From NCBI GenBank assembly GCA_020847015.1, contig JADLCW010000468.1, forward strand, positions 1 through 7,385: a stretch of 7,385 bases of DNA, read 5' to 3'. Both the position numbers and the translations under genes were made by a program. Shown in pieces: positions 1-6,168 of the stretch. A model generated the notes under the pieces. That model had not been told where the DNA came from and made no database searches. It worked only from the letters and a program-made list of their open reading frames with translations. Source of the DNA: Thermomicrobiales bacterium. Its GTDB lineage: Bacteria; Chloroflexota; Chloroflexia; Thermomicrobiales; UBA6265. Position 1 is the stretch's first letter; every line of letters begins with the position of its first letter.

Positions 1-302
1 AGCGCCCCGGCGAGACCAATAAGCAGGGAGATGCGCGCCCCGACCAGCAGTCGCGCCAGAATGTCGCGGCCGAGCGCATCAGTGCCGAGCGGATGACCCG
101 ACGCCAGCGACGGCGGCTGCAACCGCCCCAGCAGATTCTGATGCGCTGGGTCGACCGGGTAGAGCCACGGCCCGAAAACCGCCGCGAGCGCCAGCAACAG
201 CGCGATGATCCCGCCGACGAGGACGCCAGGCGGCGGCCAGCGGCGAGACTTCCGGGGCGAGGCGGGAGCGGCCGCCGGCAGCGTCAGCACGTGGGCGCTC
301 AC
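1..302 (-). CDS. DppC/OppC-type ABC transporter permease, N-terminal part (cut by window edge)
   Basis: Inner-membrane permease subunit of an opp/dpp-family (peptide/nickel-type) ABC importer, paired with the DppB-type subunit just upstream. My minus-strand translation from the GTG at 302 gives 100 codons without a stop before the left edge. A basic, proline-rich cytoplasmic N-terminus (residues 1-25) is followed by a membrane segment (about 26-47) and then LGTDALGRDILARLL (72-86), the hallmark of DppC/OppC proteins just before the second membrane segment. The GTG start overlaps the dppB stop as GTGA, so the two are probably translationally coupled. The family is usually about 280-300 residues, so roughly two thirds lies outside the window. 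Family assignment is strong. Substrate is not readable from the sequence; the FMN riboswitch upstream of the operon points to a flavin-related solute rather than peptides, which is inference. Confidence 0.9.
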   Translation of the reverse strand, partial: MSAHVLTLPAAAPASPRKSRRWPPPGVLVGGIIALLLALAAVFGPWLYPVDPAHQNLLGRLQPPSLASGHPLGTDALGRDILARLLVGARISLLIGLAGA

Positions 303-1246
303 GCGGTGCTTCCGGCTCGGTCGTAGCCGTTCTCGCGCAGGCGCGGATCCGCCCAGCGCGCGATGACGTCGACCGCGATTGACACGAACACCAGCAGTAC
401 AGCCACAGTCGCCACGTAGGCTTCGATCACCGGCAAATCCCGATCGGCGACCGCGATCAGCGCCAGTTGGCCGATGCCGGGATAGGAGAACACCGCTTCC
501 ACCACCGTGGCCCCGCTGAGCAAAAAGCTGGCCTGAAACCCGGCGAAGGCGAGCGCCGGCAGAAGAGCGTTGCGTAATACGTGGCCGCGCACGATGCGGC
601 CCTCCGTCAACCCCTTGCCGCGCGCCGTGCGCACGAACTCGGCGTCCAGTGCGCCCGCCACTCCGGCGCGCACCAATCGAATCGTCGTCGCCATGGGAAA
701 GGCGGCTAGCGCGATAGTCGGCAGCACCAGCGCGGCGGGGCCATCGAATCCGGACGCCGGCAGCCACCGCAACCGAACGGCGAACACAAAGATGGAAACG
801 GCGCCGATGAGAAAAGCGGGGGCCGCTTGTCCGGCCATCGCGATCGAGCGCGCGATCCAGTCGACTGGCCGCCCGATCCGCGCTCCGGCGGCGACACCGA
901 GCGCGCCGCCGCCAATAGCCGCCAGTGTCATGGCGGCGCCAGCCAGGATCAGCGTGGCTGGCAGTCGATCGCGCACCGCGTCCAGCGCCGGGCGCTTCTG
1001 CCGCCACGATTCACCAAAATCGCCACGCGCGGCGTGGGCCAGAAAATCGAGATATTGCTCTGGCAGCGGCCGGTCGAGACCGTAAGCGTGACGAAGCTGG
1101 GTCAGTTGCTCTGGCGAGCTGCCGGGCGGAACCAACCCCGCCAGCGGATCGCCCGCCAGGTGGATGAGCGCGAAAACCAGCGTGGTCACACCGAGCACAG
1201 TCGCGCCGGCGACAAGCAGCCGAGCCAGAAACCAGCGCAGCATCAT
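299..1246 (-). CDS. DppB/OppB-type ABC transporter permease, first gene after the FMN riboswitch
   Basis: Inner-membrane permease of an opp/dpp-type ABC importer, forming a heterodimer with the DppC-type protein that follows. Counting from ATG 1246, residues 2-30 form the first membrane helix (LRWFLARLL start, typical of DppB). The periplasmic region GDPLAGLVPPGSSPEQLTQL with LDRPLPEQYLDFL matches the family N-terminal domain. The ATPase-contact (EAA) loop is EFVRTARGKGLTEGRI (about 203-218), followed by HVLRNALLPAL. The C-terminal VVEAVFSYPGIGQLA is also typical. At 315 residues the length is normal. The frame stays open to an ATG at 1324, but those 26 extra residues look unlike the family. 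ATG 1243 is an equal choice, with a weak GGGA five bases upstream. No promoter is visible between the riboswitch and this gene, so it should be read from the leader at 1599-1627. No binding protein or ATPase is in view; they may follow dppC. Confidence 0.93.
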   Translation of the reverse strand: MMLRWFLARLLVAGATVLGVTTLVFALIHLAGDPLAGLVPPGSSPEQLTQLRHAYGLDRPLPEQYLDFLAHAARGDFGESWRQKRPALDAVRDRLPATLILAGAAMTLAAIGGGALGVAAGARIGRPVDWIARSIAMAGQAAPAFLIGAVSIFVFAVRLRWLPASGFDGPAALVLPTIALAAFPMATTIRLVRAGVAGALDAEFVRTARGKGLTEGRIVRGHVLRNALLPALAFAGFQASFLLSGATVVEAVFSYPGIGQLALIAVADRDLPVIEAYVATVAVLLVFVSIAVDVIARWADPRLRENGYDRAGSTA

Positions 1247-1367
1247 CGTCCCGCGTGCGGGCCGGAGACACGGCAAACAGAGGAAGACTCGCCACCGGCC
1301 GCTCGCCGGCGCCGCGCCTGCCATCCGACGCCCGTCCGTCCGGCCATCTTCCCCGGGAACACGAAAC

Positions 1368-1393
1368 GACCCGGGGGCGATGGCCCTCGGGTC
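1368..1393 (-). terminator. Intrinsic-terminator-like hairpin between FMN riboswitch and dppB
   Basis: On the minus strand an 11-bp stem (GACCCGAGGGC with GCCCCCGGGUC, one A-C mismatch) closes a four-base CAUC loop. It is followed at once by GUUUCGUGUU, with six U in ten. It lies 53 nt after the aptamer and 122 nt before the dppB start, where a transcription-attenuating expression platform would be expected. A second perfect 7-bp stem (1370-1376 with 1351-1357) shares the terminator's 3' arm and cannot coexist with it. Whether FMN drives termination here is inference, since the U tract is interrupted. Confidence 0.6.
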
Positions 1394-1413
1394 TGGCAGC
1401 GATTCGGAAGCAC

Positions 1414-1448
1414 GCGTCGCACGAGCGATTCGGGTCGCTCGCGCACGC
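1414..1448 (-). other. Strong hairpin abutting the 3' end of the FMN aptamer
   Basis: Minus-strand arms 1435-1448 and 1414-1428 pair over about 14 positions (inner part CGAGCGA with UCGCUCG, one G-U pair and one bulged base) around a six-base loop. The first two bases of its 5' arm are also the last two bases of the aptamer's closing stem P1 (1447-1452). Full pairing of one therefore frays the other. It may belong to the expression platform, linking P1 stability to the terminator at 1368-1393. Its role is inferred. Confidence 0.5.
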
Positions 1449-1588
1449 CTTCTCCCATCCGGACTTTACCGTCGGCTCCGGAATCGCACCGGATCATGCT
1501 CGCGCAACGTCGTGCGCTCGCTCGCGGGCTATACCGCCGGTCAGGACTTGACCGGCCTAACCCGCCGGTCTCACCTCGCCCCGAAGGC
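1447..1588 (-). promoter_or_regulatory. FMN riboswitch aptamer (RFN element)
   Basis: A cis-acting RNA that binds flavin mononucleotide and normally shuts off downstream expression when FMN is plentiful. The conserved blocks occur in order on the minus strand: P1 5' arm GCCUUC and CGGGGC (1588-1578), AGGUGA (1576-1571), ACCGGCGGUAUAGCCCGCGA (1541-1522), GAUCCGGUG and AUUCCGGAGCCGAC (1494-1471), GUAAAGUCCGGAUGGGAGAA (1469-1450), and the P1 3' arm GAAGGC, which pairs perfectly with the 5' arm. At about 142 nt it has normal size. Unusual is an inserted 7-bp hairpin at 1550-1570 in the P2/P3 arm. The aptamer sits just after a sigma70-like promoter and is followed by hairpins and then a DppB-type permease, with no rib gene in view. 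Identification is by consensus match; a covariance-model score was not run. Confidence 0.96.
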
Positions 1589-1598
1589 TCTGCCGTCA

Positions 1599-1627
1599 AG
1601 CATACGGAGGCGCGCCGCGCGCGTCAA
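1599..1627 (-). promoter_or_regulatory. Sigma70-type promoter of the FMN-riboswitch/dppBC unit
   Basis: On the minus strand, TTGACG (1627-1622), an exact 17-bp spacer and TATGCT (1604-1599) match the -35 and -10 consensus well. Transcription should begin near 1592, only a few bases before the aptamer's P1 stem at 1588, a common riboswitch-leader layout. Two GGCGCGCC palindromes (1609-1616 in the spacer, 1636-1643 just upstream of the -35) flank the -35 box. The promoter separates this unit from the amidohydrolase gene ending at 1687. Confidence 0.72.
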
Positions 1628-1630
1628 ACA

Positions 1631-1662
1631 CGGTTGGCGCGCCACAACCGCATCAGCGCCAA
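1631..1662 (-). terminator. Possible weak terminator after the sugar-uptake operon
   Basis: Downstream of the amidohydrolase stop (1687) two alternative minus-strand hairpins overlap: a 7-bp stem pairing 1656-1662 with 1634-1640, and a 6-bp stem pairing 1645-1650 (CGGUUG) with 1631-1636 (CAACCG). The second is followed by UGUUUG. The U tract is poor and overlaps the next promoter's -35, so ending of the upstream transcript here is only suggested. Confidence 0.3.
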
Positions 1663-1686
1663 TTCGACCTTGCCCGAGTTGCGTCT

Positions 1687-2793
1687 CTACTTCACTTCGC
1701 TCGCGTGCCTCGCCGTAATCAAGCGGTGAGCGTTGTCGTAATAGACCTTCCTAAGGACATCGTCCGGCAGGTCGAGTCCATAGATCATCCAGCGACCGTT
1801 GCCAGGCATTTCGCCGCGCGTGTCTGAATTGATGTATTCATCTCGCGTTTCGAGAAACCGGTAATACAGGCGATACACCGCGACGTCAGGCGCCGCATCT
1901 GTCCCAAAGAGGATCCGGTCCTGATGCCGTACGAAGAACTCGTGAGCGGTGACCGGTTGGCGGCCGAGCTCCTGGATACGCGCGCTGATATCGGCATAGA
2001 AATTGGGGCATTTGTCCATGACCCGCCCGACCCAGCCAAGATTCTCCGCGTAGCAGCCGACGTGGGCGCCGATGAACGTGGTCTTAGCATGCCGCGTCAA
2101 CAAATTCTCGAATTGGTCCATCAACTCCTGGAAGGACGGAAAATCCGGGTGATTGAGATCGCCCTTGGGCCGAATCGGGTAGAAGTGCCAATCCGGGTTT
2201 TCTTGCAGTTCTTCCCAGCGCTCATTGAAGCGGTCAAGCGGCTCGAAGAAGGCGACTGGATCGGCGATATGGATCAGGACCGGGACGTCCAACTCGCCTG
2301 CGGTCTCCCATAGCGGACCGAGGCGCTCGTCATCGATCGGGATGAGTCGCCCCTGCGTGTCGCGCAGGCGCAATCCCAACACTTTCCACGCCTTGAGTCC
2401 GCGTGCGCCCTGCGCCACAGAGTCGCGCAGCCGCCGCGCTTCGGTCTCCCCGAAATTGGGATCGGAGGCGAAATTGTCGTAATCAAGGCCAGCGAAGACA
2501 GCGAAGCGATCGGGGTGCGGCTCCTGGTAGTGAGCAATTTCCGATCGCAGACGTTCGCCCCATCCACCGTCGAGGTCGAAGATCATCCGTACGCTGACTG
2601 AATCCATGAGCGCGAGCAATTGCTCCACCGGCCATCGGTGAAAGTAATCACTATCGCCGAACACGCCGCCGCCAAGGTGGTTATGGGCGTCGATGACATC
2701 GAAGCGCGGGCGGTCGATCTCGTGGGCCGGAACCGTGAGCATCGGGCGAGGCGCATATTCGCGCAGCGTGATTTCGCTGTTGCTCGACTCCAT
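1687..2793 (-). CDS. Amidohydrolase_2-family metal-dependent hydrolase
   Basis: A 368-residue TIM-barrel hydrolase of the amidohydrolase-related (amidohydrolase_2) type, probably cytoplasmic since no signal peptide is visible. The visible metal and active-site motifs are DAHNHLGG (H37, H39) after strand 1, GLKAWKVLGL (K134), VLIHIADP (H175), FIGAHVGCY (H244), ADISARIQELGR (267-278) and ILFGTDAAP (D299). This is the full set expected of an active enzyme. The family includes L-rhamnono- and L-fucono-lactonases, aromatic decarboxylases and other lactone hydrolases. Being last in a sugar-uptake operon makes a sugar-lactone or related carbohydrate-derived substrate plausible, but this is inference. 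ATG 2793 has a strong AGGAGG five bases upstream (2799-2804). The 92-bp gap to the preceding permease holds no clear promoter. Confidence 0.9.
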   Translation of the reverse strand: MESSNSEITLREYAPRPMLTVPAHEIDRPRFDVIDAHNHLGGGVFGDSDYFHRWPVEQLLALMDSVSVRMIFDLDGGWGERLRSEIAHYQEPHPDRFAVFAGLDYDNFASDPNFGETEARRLRDSVAQGARGLKAWKVLGLRLRDTQGRLIPIDDERLGPLWETAGELDVPVLIHIADPVAFFEPLDRFNERWEELQENPDWHFYPIRPKGDLNHPDFPSFQELMDQFENLLTRHAKTTFIGAHVGCYAENLGWVGRVMDKCPNFYADISARIQELGRQPVTAHEFFVRHQDRILFGTDAAPDVAVYRLYYRFLETRDEYINSDTRGEMPGNGRWMIYGLDLPDDVLRKVYYDNAHRLITARHASEVK

Positions 2794-2885
2794 CAGAACC
2801 TCCTGCCTTGGTTGCGCTAATCGGTGATTCTGTTCGTATTGGCCCCCCAGGCTCGCGCAACGCTGTTACGGTCGGCGCGCCGCCC

Positions 2886-3716
2886 CTATTTCAGACCGCT
2901 TAGCGTGATCCCCTCCACAAGTTGCCGCTGGAAAAACAGGAACAGGACGAGCAGGGGGAAGGTCGCTAGATTGGCGGCCGCCAGCAGAATGGCGTTGTTG
3001 GTGAAATGCTCGCCCTGGAAGAGCGCCATCCCCACCGACAACACTTGCGTATCGGTTCGGTTGGTCACGATCAGCGCCCACAGAAACTCGTTCCACGACC
3101 AGAGCACGACGAGGAACCCGAAGGCCGTCAGCGCCGGACGCGCCAAGGGCACGTAGATCTGCCAGTAGATTTGGAAGGGATTCGCCCCCTCGAGTTTCGC
3201 GGCTTCGAGAAAGTCCCTTGGGATGCCGAGAAAGAACTGGCGGAGCAGGAAGGCCCCGAAAGCGCTGAACATGAGCGGGATAATCAGACCCTGATAGCTG
3301 TCGATCCAACCGAACTCGCGCATGATCACATAGCGCGGAATGATCAACACCTGCTCCGGCACCATCAGGCCCGTCAACAACACGATGAACAGGGCGTCCC
3401 GCCCCGGGAAATGCAACTGGGAAAATGCGAACGCCGCCATCGAAGCGATGAAGACCTGGCCAATCGTCCGCATGGCCGTCACGAAGATCGTATTCATGTA
3501 GAACCGACCGAAGGGAGCCGTGACGAACACATCGCGGTAGTTTTCCCAGCGCACCTCGCTGGGAATCAGACTGGGGGTCACCTGAAAGAGATCGCTCAAC
3601 GGCTTGAGCGACGTGGAGAGCGACCATACGAATGGGAGCAGAAAGATCGTGCCCGTCGTCAGCAGGACGATGTGCAACCCAAGGTTCCTGAGCCGGTGGG
3701 AACGCTGGCTTGTCAT
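2886..3716 (-). CDS. Carbohydrate ABC transporter permease, MalG/UgpE type (CUT1 family)
   Basis: Second inner-membrane permease of a CUT1 sugar importer. The 276-residue protein has a short basic N-terminus, a first membrane helix (about 13-33), the SLKPLSDLF segment usual after it, and a periplasmic part with WENYRDVF. Four or five further helices follow. The EAA loop contacting the ATPase is EAAKLEGANPFQIYWQIYVP (171-190), close to consensus, and LVEGITLSGLK is a typical MalG-like C-terminus. Length is normal. Its ATG overlaps the stop of the MalF-type gene as ATGA, indicating translational coupling. Family is certain, while substrate cannot be read. Confidence 0.95.
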   Translation of the reverse strand: MTSQRSHRLRNLGLHIVLLTTGTIFLLPFVWSLSTSLKPLSDLFQVTPSLIPSEVRWENYRDVFVTAPFGRFYMNTIFVTAMRTIGQVFIASMAAFAFSQLHFPGRDALFIVLLTGLMVPEQVLIIPRYVIMREFGWIDSYQGLIIPLMFSAFGAFLLRQFFLGIPRDFLEAAKLEGANPFQIYWQIYVPLARPALTAFGFLVVLWSWNEFLWALIVTNRTDTQVLSVGMALFQGEHFTNNAILLAAANLATFPLLVLFLFFQRQLVEGITLSGLK

Positions 3717-4642
3717 GCGTAGTGCACCCAGCGCCGCTGCAGCCGGAACTGGAGCAGCGTGAAGACGAGGATGAGGGCCAGCAGCGCCCAGGCCATCGTG
3801 ATGGCGTATCCCATCCGGAAATTACGGAAGCCCTCCTCGTAGACGTAATAGACGACCGTCGGCAGCCGGTTGGCGGCCCCGAAGCGGGTCATGATGAACA
3901 CGAGGTCGAACACTTGGAGCGAGGAGATGATCGCGATGACCATCAGGAAAAAGGTCGTCGGGGTCAGCAGCGGCAATGTGATGTCACGGAAGCGACGCCA
4001 ACTGCCGGCGCCATCGATCTGCGCCGCCTCGTAGTACTCCTTGGGGATGCTTTGCAACCCAGCCAGGAAGATGATCATGTCATAGCCGACACCGCTCCAA
4101 AGCAGGACGATCACAACTGCGATGACCGCAGTTCCAGGGTTCGCAAGCCACTCCGGCCGCGGAAAACCCAGTCGCGCGAGAAAGGCGTTGATGGGGCCGA
4201 ACGCGGGGTCGTAGAGCCACTTCCAGATCGTGGCGATCGCCACCGGCATCGTGATCACCGGCATGAAAAACACCACACGATAAAAGGATCGAAATCGAAT
4301 GTCCGTGTTGAGCGCAAGCGCCAGACCAAGGGAAAAGATCATGCGGAACAGAACATTGGGCGCTGTGATCAATGCGGTGTTGCGCAGCGCGGTCCGAAAC
4401 TGATCGTCGGAAAATAGACGGGCGTAGTTGTCGAGCCCTACCCACTTGGGAGACGACAGCACATCCCATGAGGTAAGGCTCAGGACGAGCGACGCCAGCA
4501 GTGCGAACAGTGAGAAAACGGCGAACCCGATCATCATCGGCGCGACGAGGAAATATCCCCAGCGCGCTTCACTTCGAGCTTGCACGGTGAGACCGAATCG
4601 GCCGCGGCGGCGAACCTGAGCGAGCGACGAAGCAACAACCAT
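3713..4642 (-). CDS. Carbohydrate ABC transporter permease, MalF/UgpA type (CUT1 family)
   Basis: First inner-membrane permease of the CUT1 sugar importer, partner of the MalG-type protein encoded next. The 309-residue protein has a basic cytoplasmic N-terminus (1-29), a first helix (about 30-56), the periplasmic WVGLDNYARLFSD stretch (67-79) usual in UgpA-like proteins, and helices near 95-112 and 124-141. The EAA loop is YEAAQIDGAGSWRRFRDITL (204-223), followed by PLLTPTTFF. ATG 4642 has AGGA six bases upstream (4649-4652). The 95-bp gap after the binding-protein gene contains a strong hairpin (4696-4726), and no separate promoter is apparent. No ATPase gene accompanies the permeases, as is frequent for CUT1 systems using a shared MsmK/UgpC-like subunit. 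Confidence 0.95.
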   Translation of the reverse strand: MVVASSLAQVRRRGRFGLTVQARSEARWGYFLVAPMMIGFAVFSLFALLASLVLSLTSWDVLSSPKWVGLDNYARLFSDDQFRTALRNTALITAPNVLFRMIFSLGLALALNTDIRFRSFYRVVFFMPVITMPVAIATIWKWLYDPAFGPINAFLARLGFPRPEWLANPGTAVIAVVIVLLWSGVGYDMIIFLAGLQSIPKEYYEAAQIDGAGSWRRFRDITLPLLTPTTFFLMVIAIISSLQVFDLVFIMTRFGAANRLPTVVYYVYEEGFRNFRMGYAITMAWALLALILVFTLLQFRLQRRWVHYA

Positions 4643-4695
4643 GGCGAGTCCTGCGCTGGACTATCGGATTCTGGCGAACGCGACCGGATCGAGAT

Positions 4696-4726
4696 GCGGG
4701 GTCCGGCCTTTATGGCCGGGCCCCGC
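4696..4726 (-). repeat. Strong intra-operon hairpin between binding protein and permease genes
   Basis: Two 13-base arms (4714-4726 and 4696-4708) pair with a single C-A mismatch around a five-base AUAAA loop, 11 nt after the binding-protein stop codon. No U tract follows, since the transcript continues AUCUCGAUCC. It is therefore better read as an RNA-stabilising or partially attenuating stem than as a terminator. Such stems after binding-protein genes (classically malE-malF) raise binding-protein output over permeases. That role here is inferred. Confidence 0.65.
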
Positions 4727-4737
4727 GCCACCTGCTG

Positions 4738-6057
4738 TTAGCTGCTGAGTGCCTCGTTCGCTGCCGCGGCGGCCCGCGTGCAGAGTTCTTCGGCTGGGAA
4801 GTTTCCGCTCCACCCTTCGATCAGGACGGCTTCGATCTTGTCGCGCCACTCCGGCCCGCTCGGCGGCGAGGGAAGCGGGAATGAATACTCAACGGCATCG
4901 AGGAACACCTGCAGATCGAGATCGGGCATCGAGGCCACCCAATCCTCTTGCAGACCCTGCATTGCCGGAATCACGGTGGCGGACTCGCCCAGGATGCGCT
5001 CGGCCTCCTCGCCGGCCAGGAACTTCACCCACTCCAGCGCCGCTCCCTGGTTTGGCGACTTCGCCCAGATCACATTTGCGAGCCCATGAATCATGCACGC
5101 GCGCTGCTTGCCCTTCGGCAACGGGGCGACCTTGATCGCAGGGTCAGCCTCGCCGAATGTTCGCGCGTTCCAGGACCCTGACGGCATCATCGCGATCTGG
5201 CCGGCCGGGAAGAGCGTTTGCTCGGGATCGTTTGCCTGCATGATGGACACCGACGGCGTCCACCCCGCGGTGAAGAATTGCGTCAGATAGTCGAGCGCTT
5301 CGCAGGAAGCGGGCTCATCAATCAGACACGTCGTAAAGTCGTCGCTGATGAGACCGCCCTCGTTCTGCTTGATGAAGTTGAAGTAGTTCTGCTGATCGCT
5401 GATGAGGCAGCCAAAACCCCACGGCCCGCCATCCTTGGTCAGTTTCTCCGCCGCCACGCGAAGATCTTCCCATCCCCACGCGTCGGTGGGATAGTCGACG
5501 CCCGCCGCATCGAACAGCCGCGTGTTATAGAAGAGCGCGATCGTGTCGAAGTCGCGCGGGATCCCGTAGAGCGTGCCGTCGAAGGTATACGACTCGACAA
5601 GCGCTGCCGGGAATTTGCTCGGGTCAGCGCCGCCGTCTCCAACGATCGGCTCGATCGACAGGAGCGCGCTTTGGGCGGCAAACACCGGCAGGTTCGGCGC
5701 ATTCATCCAGAACACATCGTACGTCTGGCCGCCCGCCACCCCGGTTTGCAGTTTCGTCCAATAATCATCAAATGGCACGATCGTCGGCTCAACTTTGATG
5801 TTGGGAAACTGCTGATTGAACGCCGCAATCTGCTTGTCGATGCCCGGTTTTTGGGCGGCGTCCCACAGGCCGTAGCTGAGCGTTACCGACTCTCCACCGT
5901 AGCCAGTGTCTTGTGCACCGGCTAGCCGCCCACCTGGCAGCGTCGCCAGCATCGCGGCGGAGAGTCCAGCGGCGCTGGTCCGGATCAAACCGCGGCGGCT
6001 GAACCGGCTGGATGCGATACAAGATTCGAGGGACTGTAGGCTTCGGTTATGGGTCAC
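4738..6057 (-). CDS. Extracellular sugar-binding protein (CUT1, family 1 type), Tat signal
   Basis: Extracytoplasmic solute-binding protein that delivers a carbohydrate-like ligand to the two CUT1 permeases. The twin-arginine motif FSRRGLIR (about residues 19-26 from the GTG) precedes a hydrophobic stretch and an AGA-Q cleavage-like site near 48. No lipobox cysteine is seen, so export by Tat is likely and lipid anchoring is not evident. The mature part carries family features: IDKQIAAFNQQFPNIKVE, DVFWMN, YGIPRDFDTIALFYN, a WGWEDL segment, MMPSGSW and ALEWVKFLAGEEA near the C-terminus. I chose GTG 6057 because GGAGG (6065-6069) lies seven bases upstream; an in-frame TTG at 6063 has only one base of spacing. 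The product is 439 residues, normal for the family. Confidence 0.93.
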   Translation of the reverse strand: MTHNRSLQSLESCIASSRFSRRGLIRTSAAGLSAAMLATLPGGRLAGAQDTGYGGESVTLSYGLWDAAQKPGIDKQIAAFNQQFPNIKVEPTIVPFDDYWTKLQTGVAGGQTYDVFWMNAPNLPVFAAQSALLSIEPIVGDGGADPSKFPAALVESYTFDGTLYGIPRDFDTIALFYNTRLFDAAGVDYPTDAWGWEDLRVAAEKLTKDGGPWGFGCLISDQQNYFNFIKQNEGGLISDDFTTCLIDEPASCEALDYLTQFFTAGWTPSVSIMQANDPEQTLFPAGQIAMMPSGSWNARTFGEADPAIKVAPLPKGKQRACMIHGLANVIWAKSPNQGAALEWVKFLAGEEAERILGESATVIPAMQGLQEDWVASMPDLDLQVFLDAVEYSFPLPSPPSGPEWRDKIEAVLIEGWSGNFPAEELCTRAAAAANEALSS

Positions 6058-6118
6058 GGTCAAACCTCCGTGAATCGAAGAACCGAGCGTGAACTACGCC
6101 AGTGAATCCGATTTGCAT
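6047..6118 (-). CDS. Possible 23-residue leader ORF overlapping the binding-protein start
   Basis: Minus-strand ATG 6118 preceded by AAGGAG (spacing only two bases) opens a 23-codon frame, MQIGFTGVVHARFFDSRRFD and three more residues. It ends at 6047-6049, 11 nt inside the binding-protein gene. Ribosomes finishing it would end next to GTG 6057 and its GGAGG, which would allow translational coupling. There is no homology-based support, and the Shine-Dalgarno spacing is short. It may be chance. Confidence 0.2.
   Translation of the reverse strand: MQIGFTGVVHARFFDSRRFDRDP
6065..6069 (-). promoter_or_regulatory. Shine-Dalgarno GGAGG deciding the GTG start of the binding protein
   Basis: Minus-strand GGAGG is followed by seven bases and GTG at 6057. 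The in-frame TTG at 6063-6061 begins only one base after it, too close for initiation. The site therefore selects the GTG. Confidence 0.75.
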
Positions 6119-6168
6119 CGCTCCTTTCCTGACGGGTGAATCCCGGCGGGGTTCCGGGTTTCGGCTTC

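Noticed and set aside
1247..1324. N-terminal extension of the DppB-type protein to ATG 1324
   Set aside because: The 26 added residues are unlike DppB N-termini, which begin right before the first helix, and there is no better ribosome-binding site at 1324.
1243..1599. 118-codon minus-strand frame covering the riboswitch
   Set aside because: It is explained by the structured FMN aptamer and its hairpins, and has no protein motif.
827..1729. 300-codon plus-strand open frame
   Set aside because: It lies antisense across dppB, the FMN riboswitch and the amidohydrolase end, and its residues are low-complexity Arg/Pro/Ala-rich without motifs. It is an antisense shadow in GC-rich DNA.
3006..4417. 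Long plus-strand frames (3006-3722 and 3710-4417)
   Set aside because: They mirror the two CUT1 permease genes, are extremely charged (repeated Asp, Glu, Arg, His) and lack any fold signature.
5218..5925. 235-codon plus-strand frame
   Set aside because: It is fully antisense to the binding-protein gene, which has a clear Tat signal and family motifs.
6131..6160. Short CCCGG/CCGGG stem between the regulator and the binding protein as a terminator
   Set aside because: It has only five base pairs, a seven-base loop and no U tract. The downstream genes need read-through and no new promoter is visible.
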